64,000 nucleotides of DNA from Agrobacterium rubi TR3 = NBRC 13261 (GCF_000739935.1 NZ_BBJU01000003.1:294680-358679), one strand, 5' to 3'; positions 48,035 through 56,929 are shown, counted from the stretch's first letter. Program-made: numbers and translations. Notes: a model not told the origin generated them from the letters alone.

Positions 48035-49009
48035 ATGGAAAAGACTGGTAAGAACAAATGGTGGCAGGGGAGCTGGACGATTCCGCTCTCGATCATGCTG
48101 CATGTTCTTATCGGCACGACCTATATTTTATGGTCTGGCTACACGCCGGCCCCTGCTCAGCCGGAGCCCGAAAGCGTCAGCGTTGAGATGGTAGAGCCGC
48201 CCAAAGAGGAGCCGCCGCCAAAACCTGAAGAAAAGAAGCCGGAAGAGAAAAAAGCCGAAGAACCGCCGCCGCCTGCGGAAGAAAAGCCGCAAGAGCCGCC
48301 GCCATCGCAAATGCCCCCTGTCGCCATTCGCCCTGGTCCGACGCAGTTGGATGAGCGTGACGAACCCGGTGCGCAAGAGGCGGGTGGGCAAGAGCAAAAG
48401 ACACCGGAAAAGGCCGAGGAGACACCACAGCCCGCATCGCCACCGCCGCCAGAACCCAGCGAGACCAAAGAGGAACCTGTCGCGTCTGAAACTGAAGCCA
48501 ATGCCGACCGGGGTGAGATACCAGCCTCACCAGCGCCGGTGCCGGATGATATGGCGTCTGTTGCCGTTCCCCTGCCCAAACCAGAGGTGACGCCGAAACC
48601 GCAGGCGCCTGCCAAGGCGCCACCGGATGGCGAGAGCAATCCCGATCTCAAGCCTGCGAAGAAAATCATATCGGCGGCAAAACGCCCCGGTCCGATGTTG
48701 CGCCAGATCATGGGCGAGTTGCCACCGCGTGATCGGGTCGCGCAACTGTGCGTCGCCGAGGCGATGGCTCAGATAAAGGAGAGCAGAGGCTTCTATGAGG
48801 GGCTGAAGCCACACACGGGTCGAAATTTCCCCGTCGCTGGCGATGTGATGGACGCGCAAGGTGCGTTCAACGTCGGCACGCAGTGGTACCCCATCAATTA
48901 CCGCTGCAAGGTCGATATCGACAATTACATCGTGACCGATTTCAACTTCGCGATCGGCCCGAAACTATCGATCGACGATACCAAACGCCTGCGCCTGCCA
49001 GCGCGTTGA
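48035..49009 (+). CDS. TonB-like proline-rich membrane protein with DUF930
   Basis: 324 residues from the ATG at 48035. A membrane anchor lies at about residues 14-33 (SWTIPLSIMLHVLIGTTYIL). A long proline/glutamate-rich periplasmic spacer with PPKPEEKKPEEKK-type repeats follows (about 45-210), then a C-terminal DUF930 domain with LCVAEAMAQIKE and NYRCKVDIDNYIVTDF. The layout is like TonB or TolA, but the terminal domain is not a TonB fold. It stands alone, without exbBD. Its role is unknown. A TTG start 21 codons earlier is possible, though it would lie at the rpoD terminator. Confidence 0.7.
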   Translation: MEKTGKNKWWQGSWTIPLSIMLHVLIGTTYILWSGYTPAPAQPEPESVSVEMVEPPKEEPPPKPEEKKPEEKKAEEPPPPAEEKPQEPPPSQMPPVAIRPGPTQLDERDEPGAQEAGGQEQKTPEKAEETPQPASPPPPEPSETKEEPVASETEANADRGEIPASPAPVPDDMASVAVPLPKPEVTPKPQAPAKAPPDGESNPDLKPAKKIISAAKRPGPMLRQIMGELPPRDRVAQLCVAEAMAQIKESRGFYEGLKPHTGRNFPVAGDVMDAQGAFNVGTQWYPINYRCKVDIDNYIVTDFNFAIGPKLSIDDTKRLRLPAR

Positions 49010-49033
49010 ATCGGTTCGCTACATGGAAACGCT

Positions 49034-51586
49034 CTACGCCAGCACCTGCTTGCCAACCAGCTTGCCGATGGAGCCCATGAGAGAGTCCTCGTCATAGGGC
49101 TTGCGAATGACCGGTACGTGCGCAAACTCCGTCGGTATCATGATGCCGTCGGCATAACCGGTGGCGAACATGAATGGGATTTCGCGGCGCAGCAGTTCAT
49201 AGGCAACGGGCAGGGATGTATCCGTCCCAAGATTGATGTCGAGGATTGCGACATCTGGCGTCAGGCCCTTCAACTTGTCCAGCGCCATTGCAGACGATGT
49301 GGCGGTTTCGATATCGGTGATGCCGTGTGCTTCCAGCATATATTCGACATCCATGGCGATCAGCATCTGATCTTCAACAAGAAATACCCGCAATGATTCC
49401 TCCGCGGTATAGGGTGTATAGGGACCTGAACCTTCGACCGAAAGTTCGAGAATGGACTGGGGTTGTCCAGGGGTCGCATGACGTGCAGGCAGAACAATTT
49501 CGGCTTCGATGCCGTTCGGCTGATAGGTAATTCTACTTTTGCCGCCGAGATCGTAAGGGACGCTGCGGCTGATGAGGGCCGAGCCGAAGCCTGTTCGCGT
49601 CGGCGGTGTCACGGTGCCGGGTACGGTTTCGCGCCAGGATATGACGCAATCACCGACATCGTTCAGTTCCCAGGCAATCGACAGCTTGCCGCCAGCCTGT
49701 GCCAGCGCACCGTATTTCGCGGCATTGGTCGCCAATTCGTGCAGCACCAGCGCCATGACAGAAAATGCGCGGGAATCGAGCAGAACACTTGGCCCCTGCG
49801 TTTCGATTTCGCTATCGGGCGACCTGTGCGGTGACAGTTCGGCATCCAGAAGGTCGCGCAACTGCCCGCCGCCTTCGCCACGCACCACCTGGTCATGCGC
49901 AAAGGACAGTGCCTGAATGCGGCCTTTCAAGGCAGACACGTATTCCTGCAAGGTGCGGCCTTCCTGCGTCGGATTGCCGACGAGGGATTTGATGATGGCC
50001 AGCACGTTCTTGACGCGGTGGTTGAGTTCCTCGTTCAACATGCGCTGGCGCACTTCGGCCTGCGCACGCTCGCCCGCCATCAGTTCGCTGTGGCGGAAGG
50101 CGACTTCCACAAGCGCAACACGCGCGGCTTCTGCAATCTGTCTGTCTTCGTCGGTCCAGGGCTGCGACTGCTGGTGAACGGTCTCTTTCCACAGTGCAAA
50201 GCTCTTGCGCGGTGTCAGGCGATCACCCAAAGGGCCGGTCTCGTAGGATTTGTCGGGGTTTCCACCCCAGTTCAGCGTTTGAACGAGTTCCTTGCGGAAG
50301 AACATCAGATAGTCGTTCTTTACCTGAGACAATGGCACAGCCAGCATGCCGGCAATCTCGCCACCCAGATATTCGGCTTCCGGCAGTTGGTTTGACAGCG
50401 CGTGCGTTGCCCATATGCGTCCTTCGGATACAGAGCTTGCAAGGCGGCCGAGATGCGGCGCAAGCGATGGCGGCGGTACCGTGCCCATCGTGTACCAGCG
50501 CTCGTTCATGAGAACGCCGACACCATCGCACGGCATCAGCTTGCTGAAATCGGGCAGGTTTTCGACGAGAAGCTCTTCGATATTGTTGTGATGCGCGGCA
50601 AGACGCAAAAACTTGTCGAGCGATGCATGGGCATCATGCGCCGTCGCCAGCTTTTTCTTCTGCTTCAACGCCTGGAGATGGAGAGAGAAAAACTCACCGA
50701 ACATTTCCGCAGCGATGCGAATGGGCATCGGCAGGATACGCGGCGAGTAATGATGGCAGGCGATCAGCCCCCAAAGCTCGCCGTCATTGATGATGGAAAT
50801 CGACATCGATGCCGACACACCCATATTGCGCAGATATTCGCAGTGGATGGGGGAAACGCTGCGCAGATGCGAGTAGGATAGATCCAGCGGTTCGCCCGAT
50901 ACATCCAGCGTCGGTTCGACCGGAACGCGGGGTCCACGCGAATCGGAAATGATCCGCAATGTGTTCTTCAGGTAGAGCGCACGCGCTTGTTTGGGAATGT
51001 CGCTGGCCGGGAAGTATTGGCCGAGAAAACTTTCCAGCTCCGGCTGCTTGGCCTCGGAAATGACCTTGCCGGCACCGTCCTGCTCGAAGCGGTAGATCAT
51101 CACGCGGTCATAACCGAGCATGGCCTTGATGAGGCGTGTGGTGCGCGAAATCAGGCTGTCGACATTGTCCGATTCGCGGATGCGGTCGATCATCAGCTGC
51201 GCGGTGTGCAGCGGCTGGGCCTCGTTGCTGGCCGTTTCCAGCTCGATGATTGTCACGGCCTTATAGCGGTGAATGGCAATATCGAACACTTTGCCGCAGG
51301 CCAGTTTGACCTTCGGCAACATGGCCGGGCGGCTGCTGTTGGCGGTGACCGTCAGGGCGTTTCTCAGGTCATGAACAACGTCGGTACCGAGGAAATCTTC
51401 GATCGGCTTGCCGACCATTTCGCCCTGGAAGTCGAACACATCGTGACAATTGATGGAATGACGTGTGATGGTACGCATGGCACTGTCGCACGCGATCAGA
51501 CAGCCGTGGGGCTGGATATATCCCGGTATGTGGATGGGTTCTCTATCGCAGTTGGTAAGGTCAACTTCCTGAACTTGCGACGTCAT
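49034..51586 (-). CDS. bphP2: Bacteriophytochrome with HWE kinase and fused receiver domain (Agp2-like)
   Basis: 850 residues: PAS-GAF-PHY photosensory core, HWE histidine kinase, C-terminal receiver. Biliverdin attaches to Cys13 (TNCDREPIHIPG). The GAF domain has PASDIP with Asp196 and the chromophore contacts His248 and His278. The kinase phospho-acceptor is His523 in NEELNHRVKN. The receiver at residues 732-850 has VEDQ and the phospho-Asp783 in ILDINLG. These features and the length agree with Agrobacterium Agp2, a bathy phytochrome whose dark-stable form absorbs far-red light. It is divergent from yjbQ; no heme oxygenase gene is nearby. Confidence 0.92.
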   Translation of the reverse strand: MTSQVQEVDLTNCDREPIHIPGYIQPHGCLIACDSAMRTITRHSINCHDVFDFQGEMVGKPIEDFLGTDVVHDLRNALTVTANSSRPAMLPKVKLACGKVFDIAIHRYKAVTIIELETASNEAQPLHTAQLMIDRIRESDNVDSLISRTTRLIKAMLGYDRVMIYRFEQDGAGKVISEAKQPELESFLGQYFPASDIPKQARALYLKNTLRIISDSRGPRVPVEPTLDVSGEPLDLSYSHLRSVSPIHCEYLRNMGVSASMSISIINDGELWGLIACHHYSPRILPMPIRIAAEMFGEFFSLHLQALKQKKKLATAHDAHASLDKFLRLAAHHNNIEELLVENLPDFSKLMPCDGVGVLMNERWYTMGTVPPPSLAPHLGRLASSVSEGRIWATHALSNQLPEAEYLGGEIAGMLAVPLSQVKNDYLMFFRKELVQTLNWGGNPDKSYETGPLGDRLTPRKSFALWKETVHQQSQPWTDEDRQIAEAARVALVEVAFRHSELMAGERAQAEVRQRMLNEELNHRVKNVLAIIKSLVGNPTQEGRTLQEYVSALKGRIQALSFAHDQVVRGEGGGQLRDLLDAELSPHRSPDSEIETQGPSVLLDSRAFSVMALVLHELATNAAKYGALAQAGGKLSIAWELNDVGDCVISWRETVPGTVTPPTRTGFGSALISRSVPYDLGGKSRITYQPNGIEAEIVLPARHATPGQPQSILELSVEGSGPYTPYTAEESLRVFLVEDQMLIAMDVEYMLEAHGITDIETATSSAMALDKLKGLTPDVAILDINLGTDTSLPVAYELLRREIPFMFATGYADGIMIPTEFAHVPVIRKPYDEDSLMGSIGKLVGKQVLA

Positions 51587-51861
51587 GAAATGGTCTTTCG
51601 GTAGCCAGATAAAGTAGGGCGCTTATCGCCTGTTTTTTGCAATAAATACGATTGCGGTAAAGATTTCCTATTGCAAAATATAGTCGAAATTTGGCGCAGG
51701 GGCGAGTATTTTTGTACATAGGTATATTCGTACATAGAGAGTGTCGTTCCCCTTCGCGCGTCATTCCGTGAACTTCATCCATCGGCGACGCACGCTATAG
51801 TCCAGCCTGATTGCACAAAACGCGTCGGTGGCATTTTCGTTCCAAACCAAAAGCGAGAAAT

Positions 51862-52287
51862 TTGTTGTCCCAGAAAACGATCTCCATCTCTTCGCGCGGC
51901 CAAGGCCTTTACGAGTTCACGAGAGAGGTAGACGCCTTCGTCAAAGCCAGCGGGGTGGAGGAGGGGTTGCTGACGCTGTTCGTGCGCCACACATCGTGCT
52001 CGCTTCTCATCCAGGAAAATGCCGATCCCGATGTCAAACGAGACCTGACCCAGTTCTTCGCGCGGCTGGTGCCACCTTCCAGCGATCCCTCCATGGCCTG
52101 GGTGGTGCATACGATGGAGGGACCGGACGACATGCCCGCCCATATCAAATCGGCGCTGACGCAGGTGTCGATCGGTATTCCGGTGTCGGGTGGAAAGCTT
52201 GCACTGGGCACATGGCAGGGCATTTATCTGTTCGAACACCGCAATCAGCCGCATCAGCGCCAGATCGTCATGCATCTGTCGGCGTAA
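51862..52287 (+). CDS. yjbQ: YjbQ-family protein (UPF0047)
   Basis: 141 residues from a TTG. The conserved core is SQKTISISSRGQGLYEFTREV, FVRHTSCSLLIQENADPDV, then GKLALGTWQGIYLFEHR, with the His and Asp pair that binds a metal or phosphate. Some members have weak thiamin-phosphate synthase activity; the true role is unsettled. The frame extends 17 codons upstream to another TTG, but the family starts here and has about this length. The ribosome-binding site is weak (GAGA). Confidence 0.8.
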   Translation: MLSQKTISISSRGQGLYEFTREVDAFVKASGVEEGLLTLFVRHTSCSLLIQENADPDVKRDLTQFFARLVPPSSDPSMAWVVHTMEGPDDMPAHIKSALTQVSIGIPVSGGKLALGTWQGIYLFEHRNQPHQRQIVMHLSA

Positions 52288-52442
52288 CACACGCCTTTTC
52301 CAACCGGCGCGACCGCGCCCCACGCCATGAATGGAGGCTGAACGCCCGGTTCTGAAATCGTTCACACGGTGGCGATTATCGTCACATCAGTCGACCGGGT
52401 CATCTCACATTCCGGCGAAGGTTTAGGAAACGGAGCAAGACA

Positions 52443-52781
52443 ATGATCAGCACATTCGCAAAAGCAGGCGTTGCAGCCCTTATCGCCATCAGCGGCCTGT
52501 CCGCGACAGCATCCACCGCATCTGCGCAGGATGTTCGTTACGGTCTTTACGTTCAGGATGGCCCGCGCCACGGTGGTCATCATGGTTGGGGTCGCCCGGA
52601 TCGCGGCCGTGATCGTTGCGCGCCTTGGCTCGCAGAAGAAAAAGCAAGCCGCATGGGCCTGCGTCGCGCCCGCGTGGTCGATGTCTCTCCACGCCGCGTC
52701 GTCGTCGCCGGTTTCGACCGCCAGGGCCGTGACCGCGTCGTTTTCGCCAATGTTCGCGGCTGCCCTGTCATCCGTCGCTAA
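52443..52781 (+). CDS. Small secreted basic protein of unknown function
   Basis: 112 residues. A signal peptide with cleavage near Ala-Ser-Ala at 26-28 is followed by a His/Gly/Arg-rich segment (RHGGHHGWGRPDRGRDR) and a short domain with two Cys (CAPWLAEEK and RGCPVIRR) that may form a disulfide. GGAG precedes the ATG. Small Rhizobiaceae proteins of this type are common and uncharacterised. Confidence 0.65.
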   Translation: MISTFAKAGVAALIAISGLSATASTASAQDVRYGLYVQDGPRHGGHHGWGRPDRGRDRCAPWLAEEKASRMGLRRARVVDVSPRRVVVAGFDRQGRDRVVFANVRGCPVIRR

Positions 52782-52811
52782 TGATCGCGCGTAACTTAGC
52801 GTCAAACACAC

Positions 52812-52846
52812 AAATCCCCTCGCCATGGTCCATGGCGAGGGGATTT
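52812..52846. terminator. Bidirectional terminator between secreted protein and SIMPL gene
   Basis: A perfect 16-bp stem (AAATCCCCTCGCCATG and its complement) with a 3-base loop between two convergent genes. Short A and T tracts flank it on the two sides. Confidence 0.75.
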
Positions 52847-52899
52847 CTTATGCAATAAAGGAAGAAAGAGACGCGGTTTTGCGTCTCCCTCCTTATGGC

Positions 52900-53637
52900 T
52901 TACTGATCCAGCGAAAACGTCACGTTGACACTGACCTTATAAGTATTTTCGCCCGCAGCCACCGGCATGCTGTCGGATTTCTCCATGGCTGCTGCCCGCA
53001 TCATGGTCTGCGGCATCGGCATCGGGCGCTGCATATTTTCGCTGATCTCCAGCACGCGGCCAAGCTTGACGCCGGCCGATTCGGCAAGCGTCTTCGCCTT
53101 TGCCATGGCGTCAGCAACAGCTGCCTTGCGTGCCTCGGTGATCGTCGCTTCGGGTTTGTCATTGGTGAAGCTGATATCGCCACCCTGGTTGATGCCCAGC
53201 GTGACGGATCGGTCGAGAATCTCTCCCAGCTTGGAGATATCCCTCACGCGCACCGTCAGGCCATTGTTGACCTGATAACCGGTGATCTCGGGCGCGACGT
53301 ACACGCCATCCTTGGGCTCGAACTGTTTGTAGAGCGGCTGAACCGAGAAGTTGGATGTCTGCATATCCCGGTCGGCAATACCTGCGGTCTTCAAGGCCGC
53401 CTGAACCTCTTTCATGGTGGCGCTGTTGTCTTTCAACGCTGCGGCCGCTGTTTGTGCCTGCTTCACGACGCTGAAGGACAGGATCGCCATATCAGGCGCA
53501 ACCGCCGCATCGCCTTCACCCGACACGCTGATGACGGGTTCTCGCTTCGTGTTTTCCTGCGCTGAGGCGACCACGGGCACGGCTGCAAGAGCGGTAAAAG
53601 CCGATAGCGCCAAGGAGCGAGCTAGTTTCGATGTCAT
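52900..53637 (-). CDS. SIMPL-domain (DUF541) periplasmic protein
   Basis: 245 residues with a clear signal peptide (cleavage near residue 26). The SIMPL domain is seen in REPVISVSGEGDAAVAPDMAILSFSV, the ARKAAVADAMAKAKTLAESAGV helix and the C-terminal NTYKVSVNVTFSL. Members such as BP26/Omp28 of Brucella form oligomeric rings in the periplasm; related proteins affect oxidative stress. It is a single gene. Function is inferred from the family only. Confidence 0.85.
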   Translation of the reverse strand: MTSKLARSLALSAFTALAAVPVVASAQENTKREPVISVSGEGDAAVAPDMAILSFSVVKQAQTAAAALKDNSATMKEVQAALKTAGIADRDMQTSNFSVQPLYKQFEPKDGVYVAPEITGYQVNNGLTVRVRDISKLGEILDRSVTLGINQGGDISFTNDKPEATITEARKAAVADAMAKAKTLAESAGVKLGRVLEISENMQRPMPMPQTMMRAAAMEKSDSMPVAAGENTYKVSVNVTFSLDQ

Positions 53638-53823
53638 TGAGGTTCCTCTTTTTTAGCGTCCCTGACTGTGCATGTCGCAGGAGATTATGGGTCTAATACG
53701 GCACAGATGGTGCATGCCGTAAGACAACGGCTTGTCGCGTCGAAAAAATTGCGTTAAAGCCAAATTCGCGCCGGGTTGAACCATTGCAACCGCGCATTCC
53801 GAAAGCCTCTCGCTGGCGGAAAA

Positions 53824-53899
53824 GGGCCTGTAGCTCAATGGTTAGAGCCGGCGGCTCATAACCGCTTGGTTGGGGGTTCAAGTCCTCCCGGGCCCACCA
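53824..53899 (+). tRNA. tRNA with CAT anticodon, likely tRNA-Ile2 (lysidine type)
   Basis: A complete cloverleaf with encoded CCA: a 7-bp acceptor stem, D-stem GCTC/GAGC, a 5-bp anticodon stem around loop CTCATAA, and T-arm GGGTTCAAGTC. The anticodon CAT could mean Met or Ile2. Pairs C4-G69 and C5-G68 in the acceptor, and the anticodon arm and variable loop, are closer to bacterial Ile2, where TilS changes C34 to lysidine, than to elongator Met. The exact identity needs comparison with the other CAT tRNAs of the genome. Confidence 0.85.
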
Positions 53900-53921
53900 T
53901 TTATCCTTTAGCGCGATCCCG

Positions 53922-54242
53922 TCAGAAATACCGTGGCACCTTTGCCTCCAGCACTTTCACCAGTGCCGGGTCCATGAATGTGTAGGTGTCGGGAATATCG
54001 AGGCAGATGAGCCGCTTGCCTTTGAGGGCGGGGCGATAGCGGCTTTGTATTTTTGTCCTGTGGGTCTTTTCCATTGCAAAGATGATGTCGGCCCAGTCGA
54101 TCAGTTCGGTGGAAAGCGGGTTTTCGGCGTCGTTGTTGGTACCTGCCGATGAGACCTCGATATCAGGCCAGTTCGCAAATACCTGTTCGGCCGTTGGGCT
54201 GCGAAGTTTATTCTGGCTGCAAACGAACAAGATATTTTTCAC
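53922..54242 (-). CDS. Low-molecular-weight protein-tyrosine-phosphatase-like protein
   Basis: 106 residues from a GTG with GGAG upstream. The catalytic loop is Cys8-x5-Arg14-Ser15 (CSQNKLRS). A candidate general acid is in DIPDTYTFMDP. The protein is shorter than typical LMW-PTPs (about 150). It may act on phosphotyrosine or phosphoarginine. It is divergent from the SecY-like gene and 23 bases after the tRNA in the convergent direction. A frame extending far upstream is rejected because it crosses the promoter. Confidence 0.75.
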   Translation of the reverse strand: MKNILFVCSQNKLRSPTAEQVFANWPDIEVSSAGTNNDAENPLSTELIDWADIIFAMEKTHRTKIQSRYRPALKGKRLICLDIPDTYTFMDPALVKVLEAKVPRYF

Positions 54243-54415
54243 GCGGGGTCGCTCCGGTGGGTTGCATCTGGCGTATTCTACGCAGATATCCGACGTCCAC
54301 AACGGAGCGTGGATGCCGTAATCGCACGCCAAATTGTATCTTTTCAACCTGGCCAAGAAATGCGTGACACCACGTCGCGTTGCGCTATTGTTGGGTTGCA
54401 TAACGAGGGCTGGTA

Positions 54416-55483
54416 ATGAGCGTTACGGTTGATGGGTCTGCTTCTGGGACAGGAAATGTTGCTGCGATCATCGTACAGGTGATCTTGATTTCGATTGTGG
54501 CCATCATCGGCTGGAATATCGCGCTGCCGGGGCTCGATCCCGCTTTCATGGAAATGCAGTTGCGGAATGGCGTCCCCTCGCAACTCTCCCTGCTGGCGCT
54601 TGGGGCAAGGCCTATCCTGACGGCTTTCGCGCTGGGGCAGATCGTTCGCCTCATCGCTCCGCGCCTCGAAAATAGTACGGTTCTGGTGATCGTTGAAAAC
54701 GTCATTGCGCTGTTGATTGCCGTGTCACAGGCCTATGGCATTGCGCAATCGGTGGCGACGATGGGTTATCTGGCTGACGACAGTGCCTTCGGGCTCTCGA
54801 CCATCATGGCATCTCTCGTTGGTGGCGTTGCGGTTCTCTTGTTTTTGTCGAGACTGGTCGCGCTGCCAATCCTTATGGCCGGTTTCTGGATCGTATGGCT
54901 CTTGCCGGCGTTGATCGGTTTGCCGACACATTTTTCGTCGTGGTTTGATCTTTTAAGAGTGGGTGCTGTCGGCCTTTCGCATCTTTTCTGGGCCGTCCTC
55001 GTCATGGCTGTCGCAGCCGCTGTTATTGTATTTGCCATCCGTACAGTGATGCAGGGCCGTGATCGGCAGAGGGTGGCGGACACGGCAAAGGGGTCCGTTT
55101 CCTTCATGAACATCGTCGTGTGGCCGCCTTTTCTGGCGGCGAGTGCAGGTGGATATCTTCTAATGCCGCTCGTGTTTCTGGCGCCTGGTTTCCTGGCGGA
55201 TGCCCAGTGGTTGAGGGTTTACGTGCTTGCGATGACCGCCGTTCTTATCCCTGTTTTCGTCTTCGGTTATCATCGCTTTTTCGCCCGCAAGGGCATTACA
55301 TTCCCGCTCACCTCGATGCTGGTGCTCGTGGCCGTGCAGGTTGCGCTGATGCTTGGGGGAGAATTCGTTGCGGACCAGATCATGCTGCCGCTACCGGTCA
55401 ACGGCACCACACTGCTGGTGCTGATGGTAGTCGCCTACGCTCTCATTGATGCCATTCGCAAACCATCAGCACATTTGACGTGA
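54416..55483 (+). CDS. Divergent, shortened SecY-family membrane protein
   Basis: 355 residues, about ten hydrophobic helices, no signal peptide. Several blocks resemble SecY in order: GWNIALPGLDPAF (38-42 like PGID of helix 1), LSLLALGARPILTAFALGQI (58-77, helix 2), ENVIALLIAVSQAYGIA (helix 3), MNIVVWPPFLAASAGGYLLMP (231-251, like the NxxGVIPxIFAsS stretch), and NGTTLLVLMVVAYALIDAI (329-347, like GGTSLLIVVGVALD). It is about 80 residues shorter than normal SecY; the cytoplasmic loops that bind the ribosome and SecA are much reduced. GAGGG precedes the ATG. Homology is inferred by eye. It cannot be the main secY, which lies in the ribosomal-protein operon in these bacteria. Confidence 0.6.
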   Translation: MSVTVDGSASGTGNVAAIIVQVILISIVAIIGWNIALPGLDPAFMEMQLRNGVPSQLSLLALGARPILTAFALGQIVRLIAPRLENSTVLVIVENVIALLIAVSQAYGIAQSVATMGYLADDSAFGLSTIMASLVGGVAVLLFLSRLVALPILMAGFWIVWLLPALIGLPTHFSSWFDLLRVGAVGLSHLFWAVLVMAVAAAVIVFAIRTVMQGRDRQRVADTAKGSVSFMNIVVWPPFLAASAGGYLLMPLVFLAPGFLADAQWLRVYVLAMTAVLIPVFVFGYHRFFARKGITFPLTSMLVLVAVQVALMLGGEFVADQIMLPLPVNGTTLLVLMVVAYALIDAIRKPSAHLT

Positions 55484-55674
55484 GGGGCAGTATCATCACG
55501 CAAAGGTGTTGCCTGCGGAGTGGCGGCTGATGTTTCAGGCTTTGGTTGTTTGCATTCACTGCGTGTAGCTTGACACCACGTTCAGTCCGCCGCATCGGTG
55601 GAATATAGGCAGATGGATCAGGGAGGCACGATGATGAGACAACCGGCTACGGCGATGACAGGCACGCCACGCAT

Positions 55675-56127
55675 ATGATTGTCGGCATTGTTCTGACGGC
55701 AGCTTTGCTGCTTTTTCTGATGGGTTTTCCGAGACATCTGAAGCCGGTCGTCATCGGGCTTGCCATCGTCTGGGCCTGCACCGTGTCCTGGGTGGTGTTT
55801 GACTGGTGGCGCTCCGGCGAGCGGTTGAACGCCATCATCGCGACCGCATCCTTCGATACAAGCTGCCCGCAGGCCGATGCCCCCATTCGGGTCAGCTTTC
55901 AAAACACCAACAGTGTGGCGGTGCGCCGCTTGACCTATACGCTGGAGGGATTTGAGGCGGCATTCCGTGCGTCTGTCTCGTTCGATCCTTACCAGATTAG
56001 CGAGCGGCGGTTGGAGGCGCATGAAACCTATGCGGCCTGCCGCCCGTTTCGCCTTCGCAACAATGAAAATGTCGACGCCAGAAACCTCGAATGGAGGGTG
56101 ACGATCAACTCGGCCGAGTTCGAATGA
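55675..56127 (+). CDS. Membrane-anchored protein with C-terminal beta domain, unknown
   Basis: 150 residues. Two membrane helices lie at about residues 1-17 and 23-43. An outer domain with a Cys pair (SFDTSCPQADAPIRVSF and YAACRPFRLR) follows. The beta-strand pattern of the outer part suggests an immunoglobulin-like fold. The function is not known. No strong ribosome-binding site was found, so the start is uncertain. Confidence 0.55.
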   Translation: MIVGIVLTAALLLFLMGFPRHLKPVVIGLAIVWACTVSWVVFDWWRSGERLNAIIATASFDTSCPQADAPIRVSFQNTNSVAVRRLTYTLEGFEAAFRASVSFDPYQISERRLEAHETYAACRPFRLRNNENVDARNLEWRVTINSAEFE

Positions 56128-56362
56128 TCTTTCCATTTGCTTAACCATAGCGGCAGTCAAACTACTTTCACGGATTTTTGAAGCGATTTTTTTGCAGTGC
56201 ATTCAACCTGCTAACATAAACGGCGGCGTAACGGTTTACGCCGTGTCTACCCCGTATCGAGGCGGCCAGCGGAGTACCGATGCAACTGTCGGGGTCCTTG
56301 TTTCGCCAACCAGAGGATGCCATCTGAGCCGCAATTCTTGAATCGCTTCAGAAGGTTTGGTT

Positions 56363-56923
56363 TTGGTTTCCTTATTACGTATTTTGAAAATTGGCGTTTT
56401 GTGCCTCGTTGCTTTGCCCGCCTCGGTCGGTGCACATATGGGCATCAACCAGTTGACCGGCAATTTCCACGAGGTTCTGCCGGGTGAACTCTATCGATCA
56501 GCGCAGCCGTCGGGCGATGACGTTGAGAAATACGCCCAGCAATTCGGTATCAAGACGATTATCAATCTGCGCGATGAAGATCGTGGCGACTGGTACCGTG
56601 ACGAGAAGAGTGCCGCCGAGGCCAGCAATATTCAGCTGATCGATTTTCCGCTCAGTTCTTCGAAGGAAGTGCCGCAGGATCGTGCCGAAGAGCTGGCGCG
56701 GGTCATGAAGAATGCGCCGAAGCCTGTTCTTATCCATTGCGAGCACGGCGCCAACCGCACCGGCCTTGCATCCGCCATCTATGTCGGCGCCGTCGCCCAT
56801 AAAAGCGAACAGGCGGCTGAATTCCAACTTTCACCCTATTACGGCCACGTCCCGATCAAGGGCGTCGGTCGCTACGAGATGTATCAGTCCTGGGATAATT
56901 TCGAGGAAACGCTGGGGTTCTGA
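56363..56923 (+). CDS. Secreted dual-specificity/tyrosine phosphatase
   Basis: 186 residues from a TTG with GAAGG upstream. A signal peptide or anchor (about residues 4-24) is followed by a DSP fold: LYRSAQPSGDD, IKTIINLRDEDRGDWY, and the catalytic loop His-Cys126-Glu-His-Gly-Ala-Asn-Arg132-Thr (HCEHGANRT). Export makes signalling inside the cell unlikely; it may act on periplasmic or extracellular phosphates such as inositol phosphates. It is a single gene, followed by a palindrome. Confidence 0.8.
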   Translation: MVSLLRILKIGVLCLVALPASVGAHMGINQLTGNFHEVLPGELYRSAQPSGDDVEKYAQQFGIKTIINLRDEDRGDWYRDEKSAAEASNIQLIDFPLSSSKEVPQDRAEELARVMKNAPKPVLIHCEHGANRTGLASAIYVGAVAHKSEQAAEFQLSPYYGHVPIKGVGRYEMYQSWDNFEETLGF

Positions 56924-56929
56924 CCCTCT

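Noticed and set aside
53824..54242. Integrated element at the tRNA gene
   Set aside because: No integrase, no second copy of the tRNA 3' end and no composition change were seen downstream.
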